A stretch of DNA of 64,000 bases from Hyphomonadaceae bacterium (GTDB lineage: Bacteria; Pseudomonadota; Alphaproteobacteria; Caulobacterales; Aquidulcibacteraceae): contig JAHBYF010000001.1 in the NCBI GenBank assembly GCA_019636095.1, positions 310,001 through 374,000 of the forward strand, in the 5' to 3' direction. Below the pieces are notes generated by a model, which was given only the letters and a program-made list of their open reading frames with translations, was not told where the DNA came from and did no database searches. The position numbers and the translations under genes are program-made. Shown in pieces: positions 18,179 through 27,643 of the stretch; the stretch's first letter is position 1; every line of letters starts with the position of its first letter.

Positions 18179-19570
18179 ATGACCGCGCGGAACCACGATA
18201 TCCCAGAACTGCGCCGCTTGGACGTCGCGCACCATTTGCCGGCGCAAGCGAACTACGGAGAGATACAGGCGCTCGGTGGCAGTCGCATCATCACGCGCGC
18301 CGAAGGTTGCACGATCTATGATGGAGAGGGCAACGCGATCTTGGACGGCATGGCCGGCCTCTGGTGCGTGAATGTGGGATATGGACGCGATGAGCTCGTG
18401 CGCACCGCGGCTGAGCAGATGCAGGAGCTGCCGTTCTACAACACGTTCTTCAAGACAGCGACGCCGCCTGTGGTAAAGCTGGCAGCCAAGTTGGCGGAGT
18501 TGCTCGGCGGCGATCTGCAGCACGTGTTCTTCAATTCGTCCGGCTCGGAAGCCAACGACACGGTGATGCGCATGGTGCGTCACTATTGGAACGTGTCGGG
18601 GCAGCCGAAGCGCACCGTGTTCATCAGCCGCCGCAACGCATATCATGGCTCCACTATGGCCGGTGCGAGCCTAGGCGGCATGAAGGCAATGCATCCGATC
18701 GGCGGCTTGCCTATTCCTGGCGTCGAGCACGTAGCGCAGCCGTACAAGTTCGGCGAAGGCTTTGGTGAAGACGAAGAGAGCTTTTACGCACGCTGCGCGC
18801 AGGAGATCGAAGATCGGATCATCGCGGTCGGTCCGGAGAATGTCGCGGCCTTCATCGGCGAACCGGTGCAGGGCGCTGGTGGCGTCATTATTCCGTCGAA
18901 GGCGTATTGGAAGCGCGTCGATGCGATCTGCAAGAAGTACGGCATCCTGCTCGTGATCGATGAAGTGATCTGCGGCTTTGGGCGTTTGGGTGAGTGGTTC
19001 GGCTTCCAGCATTTCGGCGTAACGCCGGATCTTGTGCCGATGGCGAAGGGGTTGTCGTCCGGCTACCTGCCGATTTCGGCCGTGGGCGTGTCGCATCGCG
19101 TCGTTGAGGTGTTGCGCGAGAAGGGCGGCGACTTCGTGCACGGCTACACCTATTCGGGTCACCCGGTCGCGGCGGCTGTTGCGCTGAAGAATCTGGAGAT
19201 CATCGAGCGCGAAGGTCTCGTGCAGCGGGTGAAGACCGATATCGGTCCGTACTACGCTGAAGCGCTGAAGCGGCTTGAGGGCGACCCGTTGGTGGGCGAG
19301 GTGCGTTCGCTGGGCTTGATCGGTGCGGTCGAGATCGTGTCGCGCAAGGGTACGAACGAGCGCTTCACCGGCAAGGAAGGCAAGGCTGGGCCGGTGGTTC
19401 GCGATGCTTGCATCAAGAATGGTTTGATGGTGCGCGGCATTCGCGATTCGATCGTGATGTGCCCGCCGCTCATCATAACGCGCGCTGAGGTCGATCGAAT
19501 GGTTGACATCATCAGCCGCTCGTTGCGCGAAGTGGAGCCCGCGCTGCGCGCATTGAAGGCGGACGATTAG
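18179..19570 (+). CDS. spuC: Class III aminotransferase, putrescine/GABA:pyruvate type (SpuC-like)
   Basis: 463 residues. Expected to transaminate putrescine or a related amine with pyruvate. Seen: DGMAGLWCVNVGYGRDELV, FNSSGSEANDTVMRM, RNAYHGSTMAGASLGGM, DEVICGFGRLGEWFG and the PLP lysine in PMAKGLSSGYLPIS. These match the SpuC-like putrescine:pyruvate group. It offers a route parallel to gamma-glutamylation, or it may use GABA. A GAGG ribosome binding site precedes ATG 18179. It ends 3 bp from the convergent GntR gene. Confidence 0.85.
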   Translation: MTARNHDIPELRRLDVAHHLPAQANYGEIQALGGSRIITRAEGCTIYDGEGNAILDGMAGLWCVNVGYGRDELVRTAAEQMQELPFYNTFFKTATPPVVKLAAKLAELLGGDLQHVFFNSSGSEANDTVMRMVRHYWNVSGQPKRTVFISRRNAYHGSTMAGASLGGMKAMHPIGGLPIPGVEHVAQPYKFGEGFGEDEESFYARCAQEIEDRIIAVGPENVAAFIGEPVQGAGGVIIPSKAYWKRVDAICKKYGILLVIDEVICGFGRLGEWFGFQHFGVTPDLVPMAKGLSSGYLPISAVGVSHRVVEVLREKGGDFVHGYTYSGHPVAAAVALKNLEIIEREGLVQRVKTDIGPYYAEALKRLEGDPLVGEVRSLGLIGAVEIVSRKGTNERFTGKEGKAGPVVRDACIKNGLMVRGIRDSIVMCPPLIITRAEVDRMVDIISRSLREVEPALRALKADD

Positions 19571-19573
19571 GAG

Positions 19574-20245
19574 CTAGCGGGGCGTGGTTGTCGCCAAGTC
19601 GCGCTGGCCAAGAAGCCCCATACCATCTGAGATGTCGCGCGAAATGGCTTCGCGCAGAGCATTGGCATCCTGCGCCTCGATGGCCTTTATGGCCACGTCG
19701 TGACGTTGGTTCAGCTCCGTGTTGGAAACGCGTCCATACAGCATGCGCATATAAGGCCCGAACTGCAGCCATAGCGTTTCGATCAGCTGGGTTAGGGTCT
19801 TTTGTGGCTGAGCACAGTAAAGCGTGAAGTGGAAGTCGTAATTGGCCTGCATGTAGCCAGTCGCGTCGTTCGCAGTAATCGCGCGCGCGATCATTGTGTT
19901 GATCTCGCGCAACCTGCTGACATCGGCGGCGGTCAGGTGCGGTAACGCTAGCACAGCGGCTTCAGGTTCAAGTAAGAGGCGGCAGCGGAGCAAGTCGTCG
20001 AATCGCTCATTCGTCATCTCTGGCACCCGCACGCGGCGCTTTGAGCGGATCGAGACCGCGCCTTCGGCGGATAGGCGCGAAAGCGCATCGCGGACAGGTG
20101 TTTGGCTCACGCCAAGTTCGCTTGCGAGGCTACGGGTCGAGAGTTCGTGGTCAGGCGAAATGAGGCCCGTCACTATGCGCTGACGCAGTTCGGCATAGAC
20201 GCTGGCGTTGAGACCTTCATCAGGCCCCTTAAAGCTCAAAATCAT
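19574..20245 (-). CDS. GntR-family (FadR/FCD subfamily) transcriptional regulator
   Basis: 223 residues. N-terminal winged helix-turn-helix (STRSLASELGVSQTPVRDAL, then SRLSAEGAVSI) followed by an all-helical FCD ligand-binding domain from about residue 80, with metal-site type residues in the DFHFTLY region. Embedded between the two halves of the polyamine cluster and divergent from puuA, it is the likely local regulator. The ligand would be a polyamine or a breakdown product (inference). No operator could be defined in the 296-bp gap to puuA. Confidence 0.88.
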   Translation of the reverse strand: MILSFKGPDEGLNASVYAELRQRIVTGLISPDHELSTRSLASELGVSQTPVRDALSRLSAEGAVSIRSKRRVRVPEMTNERFDDLLRCRLLLEPEAAVLALPHLTAADVSRLREINTMIARAITANDATGYMQANYDFHFTLYCAQPQKTLTQLIETLWLQFGPYMRMLYGRVSNTELNQRHDVAIKAIEAQDANALREAISRDISDGMGLLGQRDLATTTPR

Positions 20246-20541
20246 ACACCGCTCTTAGCATCCTCCCTCACCCAATATCACGCGGAATCAACAAACGGGA
20301 AGCGTTCACGCGCCCGCAGCGGCGTCTTGACTTGCCCCAGGGAGACCTCGGATAGTGCTGCCGTTAGGTGACTTATGCGCTCCCGTGACCTTCTTGAGAA
20401 GGTGGATGGGCGTGGTTTGCGAGCGGCCAATCGTGGCTGCAACTTTGTATCAATCGCACCGTGCCCGCTTGAAAGAACTTCAATGACGGTTCGCTGTGTC
20501 GGCGCAACGCATGTCTGCTTGCGCGTTAGCAAGTGTGGGCA

Positions 20542-21888
20542 ATGAGTTTTTCAAACTGGATCAAAGAGCGCGGTATTGGCGAAATTGAATGCCTGATCCC
20601 GGACCTAAACGGGGTTATCCGCGGGAAGGTCTTCCCCGCGCAGAAGTTCTTGCAGAGCGAGAGAGACGGCTCGCTCCGTATTCCGTCGAGCATCTACCTG
20701 CTCACCGTCACCGGCGAATATGCCGACGAGGCGGACCAGGCGATCTCCATGCAGGACCCCGATGTCGTGCTCCGGCCCGATATCGATACGATCTGTGTGG
20801 CCCCTGGCTACAAAACGCCGACGGCGTTCGTCTTCGCAGACACCTATAACACCAATGGCGAACCGTACGACATCGCGCCGCGTTATGTGCTCCGCCGGGT
20901 GATGAAACTCTATGACGAGGCGGGACTCAGACCGGTGGTCGCGCCGGAGCTTGAGTTCTACCTTACTCAGGTCAACACCGACCCCGATTTGCCCTTGGCG
21001 CCCCCGGCGGGCCGCTCGGGCCGGTCGGAAACCTCACCGCAGCCATATGGGCTGGAGGCGATCACCGAGTACGAAGATCTAATCGAGACGATTTACGAGC
21101 ACGCCGAAGCGGCGTCTCTGCATCTCGACACGATGATCCATGAAAGCGGAACAGCGCAGCTTGAGATCAATTTCAATCACGGCAATCCGGTTCACGTTTC
21201 GGATCAGGTGCTGGTGTTCAAGCGCATTGTTCGGCAGGTGGCGCTGAAGCACGGCGTCTATGCCACATTCATGGCCAAGCCGATGGAGAATCAACCGGGT
21301 TCGGCGATGCATCTGCATATCTCGCTGGTGGATGCGAAGAAGGGAGGCAACCTCTTCGGCACGGAAGAGGGCGACGGCAACACCGATATCTTCCGCCATT
21401 TCGTTGGTGGCTTGCAGAAGTACTTGGGTGAGTGCACGCCTCTGTTTGCGCCCAATGTAAATTCGTTCCGGCGCATGCGGCCAGATTTCTCGGCGCCGAT
21501 CAATCTGCAATGGGGGTACGACAATCGCTCCTGCGGGTTGCGCGTGCCGATTTCACAGCAATCGAATCGTCGCATCGAGAATCGTTTGCCGGGCGCGGAC
21601 GCCAATCCGTATCTCGCGATCGCGGCCGTGTTGGTGTGTGGCTACATCGGCATTCGCGACAAGATCGCACCGGCGGAGATGGTTCAAGGAAGCGCGTACA
21701 AATGGGCGCGTACGTTGCCCCGAACATTGCGTGAAGGCTTGGATCGCTTTCAGAAGTGCGCCCCCGTGCGCGACTTGTTGGGTGAGCACTTCTGCAATGC
21801 ATTCCAGCAGATCAAGAACCATGAACTCGGCAATTTCGAAGGCGTGATCTCCTCATGGGAGCGCGACCACTTGCTGCTCAAGGTCTGA
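20542..21888 (+). CDS. puuA: Gamma-glutamylputrescine synthetase-like (glutamine synthetase family, paralogue 2)
   Basis: About 448 residues from ATG 20542; a GTG at 20533 is in frame. First step of the Puu route: ATP-dependent ligation of glutamate to putrescine. Seen: IECLIPDLNGVIRGKVFP at the N-terminus, typical of PuuA; metal ligands in APELEFYL; GSAMHLHIS; FRRMRPDFSAP; and RIENRLPGADANPYLA. Followed 1 bp later by puuB. It is the better PuuA candidate of the two GS-like genes because it is paired with the oxidase. Confidence 0.9.
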   Translation: MSFSNWIKERGIGEIECLIPDLNGVIRGKVFPAQKFLQSERDGSLRIPSSIYLLTVTGEYADEADQAISMQDPDVVLRPDIDTICVAPGYKTPTAFVFADTYNTNGEPYDIAPRYVLRRVMKLYDEAGLRPVVAPELEFYLTQVNTDPDLPLAPPAGRSGRSETSPQPYGLEAITEYEDLIETIYEHAEAASLHLDTMIHESGTAQLEINFNHGNPVHVSDQVLVFKRIVRQVALKHGVYATFMAKPMENQPGSAMHLHISLVDAKKGGNLFGTEEGDGNTDIFRHFVGGLQKYLGECTPLFAPNVNSFRRMRPDFSAPINLQWGYDNRSCGLRVPISQQSNRRIENRLPGADANPYLAIAAVLVCGYIGIRDKIAPAEMVQGSAYKWARTLPRTLREGLDRFQKCAPVRDLLGEHFCNAFQQIKNHELGNFEGVISSWERDHLLLKV

Positions 21889-21889
21889 C

Positions 21890-23170
21890 GTGAGCTTCAA
21901 CTCCGGTTTGGGGATGGAGCGGTCGTATTATCTGGCGACCGCGAATGCGTTTGCGCCTGCGCCCAAGTTGGAGGGCGAGGTGGAGGCGGATGTTGTCATT
22001 ATTGGCGGCGGTTACACCGGACTTTCAACGGCGCTGCAGCTGGCGCGCGATTTCTCTGTAATCGTGCTTGAGGCGGGGAGCATTGGCTGGGGCGCGTCGG
22101 GCCGCAACGGCGGGCAGCTTATCCCGGGGTGGCGCAAGGGCGCGACCGATCTGGTGAAACTCTACGGCGCGGAGCGCGCGCGCGCCGTGTTCGATCTCTC
22201 ATTGCGGGCGCGAGACCGGGTCATGCAATGGATCGCGACGGAAGACATTCGCTGCGATCTGACCGTGAATGGACATCTGCTAGCGGCCGCAAAGCCTAGT
22301 GATCTTACTTGGATGCAGACGGAGGTCGAGACCCTTGAGCGAGTAATGAAGTATCCGGATGCGCGCGTGTTGGGTTCGCTAGATACGCGGGAGAAACTGG
22401 CCTCATCGCTGTTTCACGGTGGCTTGTTCGACGCACTAGGCGGACACTTTCATCCGTTGAACTATGCGCTGGGGTTGGCCGATGCGGCGCGGCGCAAGGG
22501 CGTCACGCTCTACGAGCATTCGCGCGCGATTGCGGTCGACTCCGCTGACGGCGTGTTCGTGAAAACAGACAGCGGCAGTGTGCGAGCGAAATTCGGCGTG
22601 CTGGCTTGCGATGCCTTGCTGGAAGGGCTGGAGCCGCGGATTGCGGGGCGGATCATGCCTGTCGCCAACTATCTCGTTGCAACAGCGCCGCTGGCTGAGC
22701 CGGAGACGCTAATCGCCGGCGGATTGGCAGTGAGCGATTCACGCTTTGTCGTGAATTATTTTCGTCTGAGCGCCGACGGTCGACTGATCTTTGGCGGTGG
22801 TGAACGCTACACGCCTGACCCGCCCACCGATATCGAAGCGTTTGTACGCCCGTTTATGTTGAAGGTTTTTCCGCAATTAGCGGAGACCCCGGTCGAGTAT
22901 GCTTGGGGCGGGCTGGTTTCCGTCACCATGTCGCGTATGCCGCACGTGGGGCGGTTTGGTGATCTCTACTTCGCGCACGGCTATTCGGGGCAAGGCACGA
23001 TCATTCCGGCGATCGCTGCGACAGCGATTGCTGAAGCGATGGTCGGCAAGGACGATCTCTTCAACGTACTCGCTGGCTTGGCGCCGCCGGAGTTTCCGGG
23101 TGGGGCTGCATTGCGAGCGCCGTTGCATGTGCTTGGGATGCTTTGGTACGCGCTACGCGACCGGCTTTAG
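21890..23170 (+). CDS. puuB: FAD-dependent amine oxidase, gamma-glutamylputrescine oxidase-like
   Basis: 426 residues from GTG 21890; ATG 21914 is an alternative start. DAO/GlyOx-type flavoprotein that would oxidise gamma-glutamylputrescine to the aldehyde used by PuuC. The dinucleotide-binding site VVIIGGGYTGLSTALQLA is at about residues 35-52, followed by GASGRNGGQLIPGW, characteristic of PuuB-like oxidases. The C-terminal HGYSGQGTIIPA closes the FAD site. It is adjacent to puuA with one base between them. The 3' end overlaps the convergent eda by 18 bp. Confidence 0.9.
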   Translation: MSFNSGLGMERSYYLATANAFAPAPKLEGEVEADVVIIGGGYTGLSTALQLARDFSVIVLEAGSIGWGASGRNGGQLIPGWRKGATDLVKLYGAERARAVFDLSLRARDRVMQWIATEDIRCDLTVNGHLLAAAKPSDLTWMQTEVETLERVMKYPDARVLGSLDTREKLASSLFHGGLFDALGGHFHPLNYALGLADAARRKGVTLYEHSRAIAVDSADGVFVKTDSGSVRAKFGVLACDALLEGLEPRIAGRIMPVANYLVATAPLAEPETLIAGGLAVSDSRFVVNYFRLSADGRLIFGGGERYTPDPPTDIEAFVRPFMLKVFPQLAETPVEYAWGGLVSVTMSRMPHVGRFGDLYFAHGYSGQGTIIPAIAATAIAEAMVGKDDLFNVLAGLAPPEFPGGAALRAPLHVLGMLWYALRDRL

Positions 23171-23794
23171 CGCGACGGCGCGTTTGGCGGCGGTTTCGAT
23201 GCTCGCCCAATCGCCGGCCTTGATGTATTCGCTCGGCGCGATCCATGAGCCGCCGACGCAAAGCACATTTCTGAGCGCCAGATAGGCGGAGGCCTTCTCG
23301 GGCGTGATCGACCCCGTGGGGCAGAAGCGTGCTGCAGCGAGCGGTGCGCCAATCGATTTGATCGCTGCCGCGCCGCCAAGCTGTTCAGCGGGGAAAAACT
23401 TGAAGCAGGTGTAGCCCAGATCGAGGCCGCGCATGATCTCGCTTGCGGTCGCGACGCCGGGGATGAACGGGATCGACGCTTTGCGCGCAGCCTTCATCAA
23501 CTTTGGCGTGGCGCCTGGCGAGAGCGCGTACTTCGCACCGGCTTCGATCGCGGCGTCGAGATCTTTGATGCTGAGCACCGTGCCAGCGCCAACGACCATT
23601 TCGGGCGCTTCTCCCACGACGGCTTTGATCGCGTCCAGCGCGGCAGGCGTGCGCAGCGTGATCTCGATGGTGGGGATGCCGCTCGCCAGCAACACGCGCG
23701 CGAGCGGCACGGCATCGGCGGCGTTATCGATGGTGACGACCGGAATCACCGGCGAAAGCGTTAGCAGAGTCGTCGCGTCGTGGGGCTTGCTCAT
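23153..23794 (-). CDS. eda: 2-keto-3-deoxy-6-phosphogluconate (KDPG) aldolase
   Basis: 213 residues, normal for Eda. Class I aldolase cleaving KDPG to pyruvate and glyceraldehyde 3-phosphate. Catalytic Glu44 (PTIEITLRT) and Schiff-base Lys132 (CFKFFPAE) are present, along with GAGTVL and SPGATPKL. It serves both the uronate branch (after KdgK) and the Entner-Doudoroff branch (Zwf, Edd) in this window. AGAGG precedes the ATG. The operator at 23879 lies 85 bp upstream, in the divergent region shared with the FAH-family gene. Confidence 0.95.
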   Translation of the reverse strand: MSKPHDATTLLTLSPVIPVVTIDNAADAVPLARVLLASGIPTIEITLRTPAALDAIKAVVGEAPEMVVGAGTVLSIKDLDAAIEAGAKYALSPGATPKLMKAARKASIPFIPGVATASEIMRGLDLGYTCFKFFPAEQLGGAAAIKSIGAPLAAARFCPTGSITPEKASAYLALRNVLCVGGSWIAPSEYIKAGDWASIETAAKRAVALKPVA

Positions 23795-23878
23795 GATCCT
23801 CTAGTGGGCCTGCTTGGCTATCAGTTTCAAGGCGATAGACCGGCCTTGAGGTTCTGTCGGGTGCGGGGGAAAGCAAAT

Positions 23879-23892
23879 TGACACCGGTTACC
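23879..23892 (+). promoter_or_regulatory. LacI-type operator (copy 1)
   Basis: TGACACCGGTTACC, a near-palindrome centred on CG. It is the exact reverse complement of the site at 30093-30106 and a variant of the perfect palindromes at 34227 and 34251. It lies between the divergent eda and FAH-family/TRAP genes. The LacI regulator at 30129-31202 is the likely binder. Confidence 0.75.
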
Positions 23893-23970
23893 AAGCCGTG
23901 CAATCTCTTGCCCGCGACGGCGTTGCGGGTCTCGGCCCAGCGGCTCCGAAAGCGTTGAAAACAATAAGTA

Positions 23971-24834
23971 ATGTCAGCGGGTAGGGTCGAAAACGTGCCG
24001 GTCTCCGCCGCTTCAGCGGCTGCTATCGCTCAAAGCTTTGTCGATGCGCGCCGCAGGGCCGCGCCGCTGTCGGACTATCCGGGGCAGCGGCCGACAGATT
24101 TGGCAGCAGCCTATGTAATTCAGGACGCCGCGATTCGCCTTTGGGGTGACGACATCGCTGGTTGGAAGATCGGTATGGTGCAGGCAGATTTGCGCGACGC
24201 ATTGGGCGTCGATCGCATCTCGGGGCCGATCTTCACGCGCCAAATTGTGCATGCGACGGACGCTGAGACGGTAGAACTCGCAGTGATTGGCGGAGGCTTC
24301 GCGGCTGTCGAGGCGGAATTCATTCTGAGGATTGGGCGCGATCAGGATTCTGCGCACCGGACGTGGAGCGCGACGGACGCGGCAGAGATGATCGGTGCGG
24401 TGCATATCGGCATCGAACTCGCCGGCAGCCCTTTCGCTGGAATCAATGACTATGGGCCGGCTGTGACGGTTTCGGATTTTGGCAACAACGCGGGCCTCGT
24501 TGTCGGCGCCGAGGTGAACGATTGGCGCACGATCGATTGGGCGCGCGCGGCGGCGCGAACCTCGATTGATGCGGAGCACGTAGGTGAGGGCACTGCAGCG
24601 ATGCTGCCGGGCGGGCCTTTGGCGGCGCTGGCGTTCTTGCTGACGCATTGCGCCGAGCGCGGGCGGCCGTTGCGCAAGGGGCAACTTATTTCGAGCGGCG
24701 CGGTTACAGGGGTGCACCAGATCGAAGCAGGACAATCGGCTGAGCTTTCGTTCGGTGACTTCGGCGTGCTGCGCTGTAGAGCTGTTCCGGCGCGCGGCGA
24801 GCAGACTCCCGCCGTTGCCAGCGCTGCGCTCTAA
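23971..24834 (+). CDS. Fumarylacetoacetase/2-keto-4-pentenoate hydratase-like protein
   Basis: 287 residues. Resembles the MhpD/2-oxopent-4-enoate hydratase branch of the FAH superfamily: GWKIGMV near residue 65, GGFAAVEAEFILRIG with the metal-binding glutamates, the VHIGIELAG segment and C-terminal SSGAVTGVHQIEAGQSAELSFGD. Family enzymes hydrate, decarboxylate or cleave 2-keto acids. It heads the TRAP operon and follows an operator, so its substrate is probably a keto acid formed from uronates. No standard step of the KDG pathway needs it, so its role is unknown. Confidence 0.78.
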   Translation: MSAGRVENVPVSAASAAAIAQSFVDARRRAAPLSDYPGQRPTDLAAAYVIQDAAIRLWGDDIAGWKIGMVQADLRDALGVDRISGPIFTRQIVHATDAETVELAVIGGGFAAVEAEFILRIGRDQDSAHRTWSATDAAEMIGAVHIGIELAGSPFAGINDYGPAVTVSDFGNNAGLVVGAEVNDWRTIDWARAAARTSIDAEHVGEGTAAMLPGGPLAALAFLLTHCAERGRPLRKGQLISSGAVTGVHQIEAGQSAELSFGDFGVLRCRAVPARGEQTPAVASAAL

Positions 24835-24856
24835 TGCGGTCGTTCGGGAGATGCCG

Positions 24857-25834
24857 ATGACAACGCGCCGTTCTTTGATTGCTGGTGGAGCGGTGCTGGG
24901 CTTGGGCGCCTGCACTTCGCATGTCGATCGTGACGTGCTCACTGCCGTCGATGTTCACCCCACAGATTATCCGACAGTCGAGGCGGTGCGCTGGATTGGC
25001 GCCGAGCTGGAGCGCGAGACGGGCGGACGTTTGTTGATCCGCGAATATCCGGGTGGGCAGCTTGGCACCGAAACGGACACGGTCGCGCTGACGCATTTCA
25101 ACGTGCTGAATTTCTGCCGCGTCACGGCGGCGGCGCTGAACAATACGTTTCCGCTTACACAAGCCTTGGTGGTGCCCTACACGTTTCATACGGAGGAGCA
25201 CATGCGTCGCGCGGTCGATGGGCCGGTGGGGCAGGAGGTTCTTGCGAGCTTTGAGAGCCGGGGCCTGATCGGGCTTGCGCTATACGATGGTGGTGCGCGC
25301 TCGATGTATACGGCGCGCCATGCCGTGTACGAGCCGCGCGATATGCACGGACTGAAGGTGCGTGTGCCGCGTTCGGACATTTTCCTGCAGATGCTTGATG
25401 TGATGGGGGCAAACCCAACGCCGATTCCGTTCGGCGAAGTGTTCACCGGGCTGCAGACCCATCTCATCGATGCGGCGGAAAACAATTGGTCGACCTTCCA
25501 GTCGACGCGGCAATACGAAGTGGCGCGATATTGGTCGCAGACAGAACACTGCCATTCGCCGGACGTGCTGATGTTCTCGAAGGCGCGCTATGACGCGATG
25601 TCGCCCAGTGATCGCGATTTGTTGCGCGTGAAGGCGCGCGAGTCAGTGACGGTGATGCGCGGGCTTTGGGATGAGAAGCAAGCGCGAGCGCGGCAGATTG
25701 TGCTCGATGCCGGCGTTGCGGCAAACACGGTTGAGCGCGCGCCGTTCTTGGCGGCGGTTGAGCCGGTGCGGCGGCGCTATGCGAGCGATCAAGTGATCGG
25801 CGATCTGTTGCGCCGGATAGAGAACGAAGCCTGA
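24857..25834 (+). CDS. TRAP transporter substrate-binding protein (DctP family)
   Basis: About 325 residues from ATG 24857, with GGGAG 7 bases before it. The N-terminus has TTRRSLIAGG and a lipobox-like GLGAC. DctP features include GGQLGTETDTV, LPYTFH-like VPYTFHTEEHMRR, the conserved arginine segment GLKVRVPRSDIFLQM and DAAENNWSTF near the middle. It would bind a sugar acid in the periplasm; with the KDG genes nearby, a uronate or unsaturated uronate is likely. Confidence 0.88.
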   Translation: MTTRRSLIAGGAVLGLGACTSHVDRDVLTAVDVHPTDYPTVEAVRWIGAELERETGGRLLIREYPGGQLGTETDTVALTHFNVLNFCRVTAAALNNTFPLTQALVVPYTFHTEEHMRRAVDGPVGQEVLASFESRGLIGLALYDGGARSMYTARHAVYEPRDMHGLKVRVPRSDIFLQMLDVMGANPTPIPFGEVFTGLQTHLIDAAENNWSTFQSTRQYEVARYWSQTEHCHSPDVLMFSKARYDAMSPSDRDLLRVKARESVTVMRGLWDEKQARARQIVLDAGVAANTVERAPFLAAVEPVRRRYASDQVIGDLLRRIENEA

Positions 25835-25856
25835 GCATACAGGCTGGGGAGGAGCA

Positions 25857-26360
25857 ATGGCGGCGAAGCGATCGGTATTGACCGGCGCGTTCGATGTGCT
25901 GGCGTGGTTGACAATCACGGTGGGTGCGATTGCGATCGTGTCGCTGGTGGGCGTTCTCGCCTGGCAGGTGATCGGCCGTTATCTCCTGAACGACTCTCCG
26001 AGTTGGACGGAGCCGGTGGCTCTGACTTTGATGAGCGTATCGGCGCTGTTTGGCGCTGCGATCGCGGTGCGCGCGGAGTCGCATTTCAGCTTTCCGACGG
26101 TGGTTGAGTCTTCGCCGCCGCTGTTGAAGACGTTGTTGCGTTCGCTGGCGCGCTTGATTGCCGTCGTCTTTGGTGCGGCGCTCTCGTGGTTCGGTTTCTT
26201 TCTGATGATCGACAGCTGGGACACGCCAATGGCGGGTGCGCCGGCGCCGGAGGGCGTCAGCTATGCCGGGCTTGCATTCGGCGGCGCACTGATCGGCTTG
26301 TTTGCGCTGGAGCGTTTGCTGACCGGCGCACCAGCGAAATCCGCGCACGAGGGGACGTGA
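25857..26360 (+). CDS. TRAP transporter small permease (DctQ family)
   Basis: 167 residues with four predicted membrane helices; the DctQ-typical VIGRYLLNDSPSWTEPVAL is at about residues 39-58. A strong GGGGAGGAG precedes ATG 25857. It pairs with DctP and DctM in one operon. Confidence 0.9.
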   Translation: MAAKRSVLTGAFDVLAWLTITVGAIAIVSLVGVLAWQVIGRYLLNDSPSWTEPVALTLMSVSALFGAAIAVRAESHFSFPTVVESSPPLLKTLLRSLARLIAVVFGAALSWFGFFLMIDSWDTPMAGAPAPEGVSYAGLAFGGALIGLFALERLLTGAPAKSAHEGT

Positions 26361-26362
26361 TC

Positions 26363-27643
26363 ATGGAAGTCGCGATCCTCTTCGGTGTGTTCGCCGTTTT
26401 GCTGATTATCGGCGTGCCGATCGCGTTCGCGATCTCGGCCGCCACGTTGGCGACGGTTGTGTACCTGGGGTTGCCGCCTGTGGTCGTGGTTCAACAGGTG
26501 TCTTCGGGCTTCAACAAGATTTCGCTGCTGGCGATTCCACTCTTTATTTTCACCGGCGAACTGATGATGCGCGGCGGGATATCGGATCGATTGATCTCGC
26601 TGGCGTCGTCGCTGGTTGGTCATTTGCGCGGCGGATTGGGGCAAGTGAGCGTGCTTGCCTCAACGCTGTTCGGTGGTGTTTCCGGTTCGGCGTTGGCCGA
26701 TGTATCTGCGATTGGACCGACGGTTATTCCGCAAATGGCGAAGCGGGGTTTCAGCAAAGACTACGCGGTGGATGTTACAGTGTCCGCTTCGCTAGTGGCG
26801 CTGTTGCTGCCGCCTTCGCACAACTTGATTTTGTTCTCAGCCGTTGCCGGCGGCGGCGTTTCGATCGCCGACTTGTTCGCGGCGGGGATTATTCCGGCCT
26901 TGCTGCTGGCGATAGGCGTGATGGGCGCGGCGTATTGGTTGGCGCGCGTGCGCGGTTATCCGACAGAGCCGTTCCCTGGGTTTGGCGAAGTGCTGAAGCG
27001 TTTCGTCGCGGCAATTCCCGGTTTGCTGATGATTTTCGTGATCTTCGGCGGCATTCGAGCGGGTATTTTCACGGCGGTGGAATCGAGCGCGATCGCGGTG
27101 CTTTACGCCCTCATCGTTTGCCTCATCATTTATCGCGCGCTTGGTTGGAAAGAGTTCTGGGCGGCGGCGGCGCATGCGGCGCGCGCTTCGGGCGCGGTGC
27201 TATTTGTCATCGGCGCGGCGGGCGCGTTCGGGTGGTTGATTGCATATCTTCAGATACCCGCCGCCGTGGTTGAGTCGTTGAATGCGCTGACGGATGATCG
27301 CAACGTGGCGCTGCTGCTGATGTTGCTGGCGTTCCTGATCATGGGAACGTTCCTCGATCTCGCGCCAAAGATCATCATCGTGACACCAATCTTTCTGCCG
27401 GTGGCGAAGGCATATGGCATCGAGCCGATGCATTTCGGTGTGATTATGGTGCTCGCGGGGGGCTTGGGTTTGATGATGCCACCGATCGGTTCGGTGCTGT
27501 TTGTCGGCTCGGCAATTGGCGGGATCACGATCACCGAAGCGATGCGATCGATCTGGCCATTTTTCCTTGCGGCGTTGGTCGTGCTATTGCTGGTGACGTT
27601 TATCCCGGCGCTGTCTTTGACGCTGCCGGCGATTTGGCGCTAG
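26363..27643 (+). CDS. TRAP transporter large permease (DctM family)
   Basis: About 426 residues from ATG 26363; a GTG at 26357 is possible. Many membrane helices. Family motifs seen: LLIIGVPIAFAIS, the FTGELMMRGGIS region, SGSALADVSAIGPTVIPQM and LPPSHNLI, the last two near conserved DctM segments. This is the Na+-coupled transport subunit. Its stop shares a CTAG with the stop of the convergent kdgK. Confidence 0.92.
   Translation: MEVAILFGVFAVLLIIGVPIAFAISAATLATVVYLGLPPVVVVQQVSSGFNKISLLAIPLFIFTGELMMRGGISDRLISLASSLVGHLRGGLGQVSVLASTLFGGVSGSALADVSAIGPTVIPQMAKRGFSKDYAVDVTVSASLVALLLPPSHNLILFSAVAGGGVSIADLFAAGIIPALLLAIGVMGAAYWLARVRGYPTEPFPGFGEVLKRFVAAIPGLLMIFVIFGGIRAGIFTAVESSAIAVLYALIVCLIIYRALGWKEFWAAAAHAARASGAVLFVIGAAGAFGWLIAYLQIPAAVVESLNALTDDRNVALLLMLLAFLIMGTFLDLAPKIIIVTPIFLPVAKAYGIEPMHFGVIMVLAGGLGLMMPPIGSVLFVGSAIGGITITEAMRSIWPFFLAALVVLLLVTFIPALSLTLPAIWR

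Noticed and set aside
20278..20532. 84-residue minus-strand frame between the GntR gene and puuA
   Set aside because: No family features and it fills the expected divergent promoter region.
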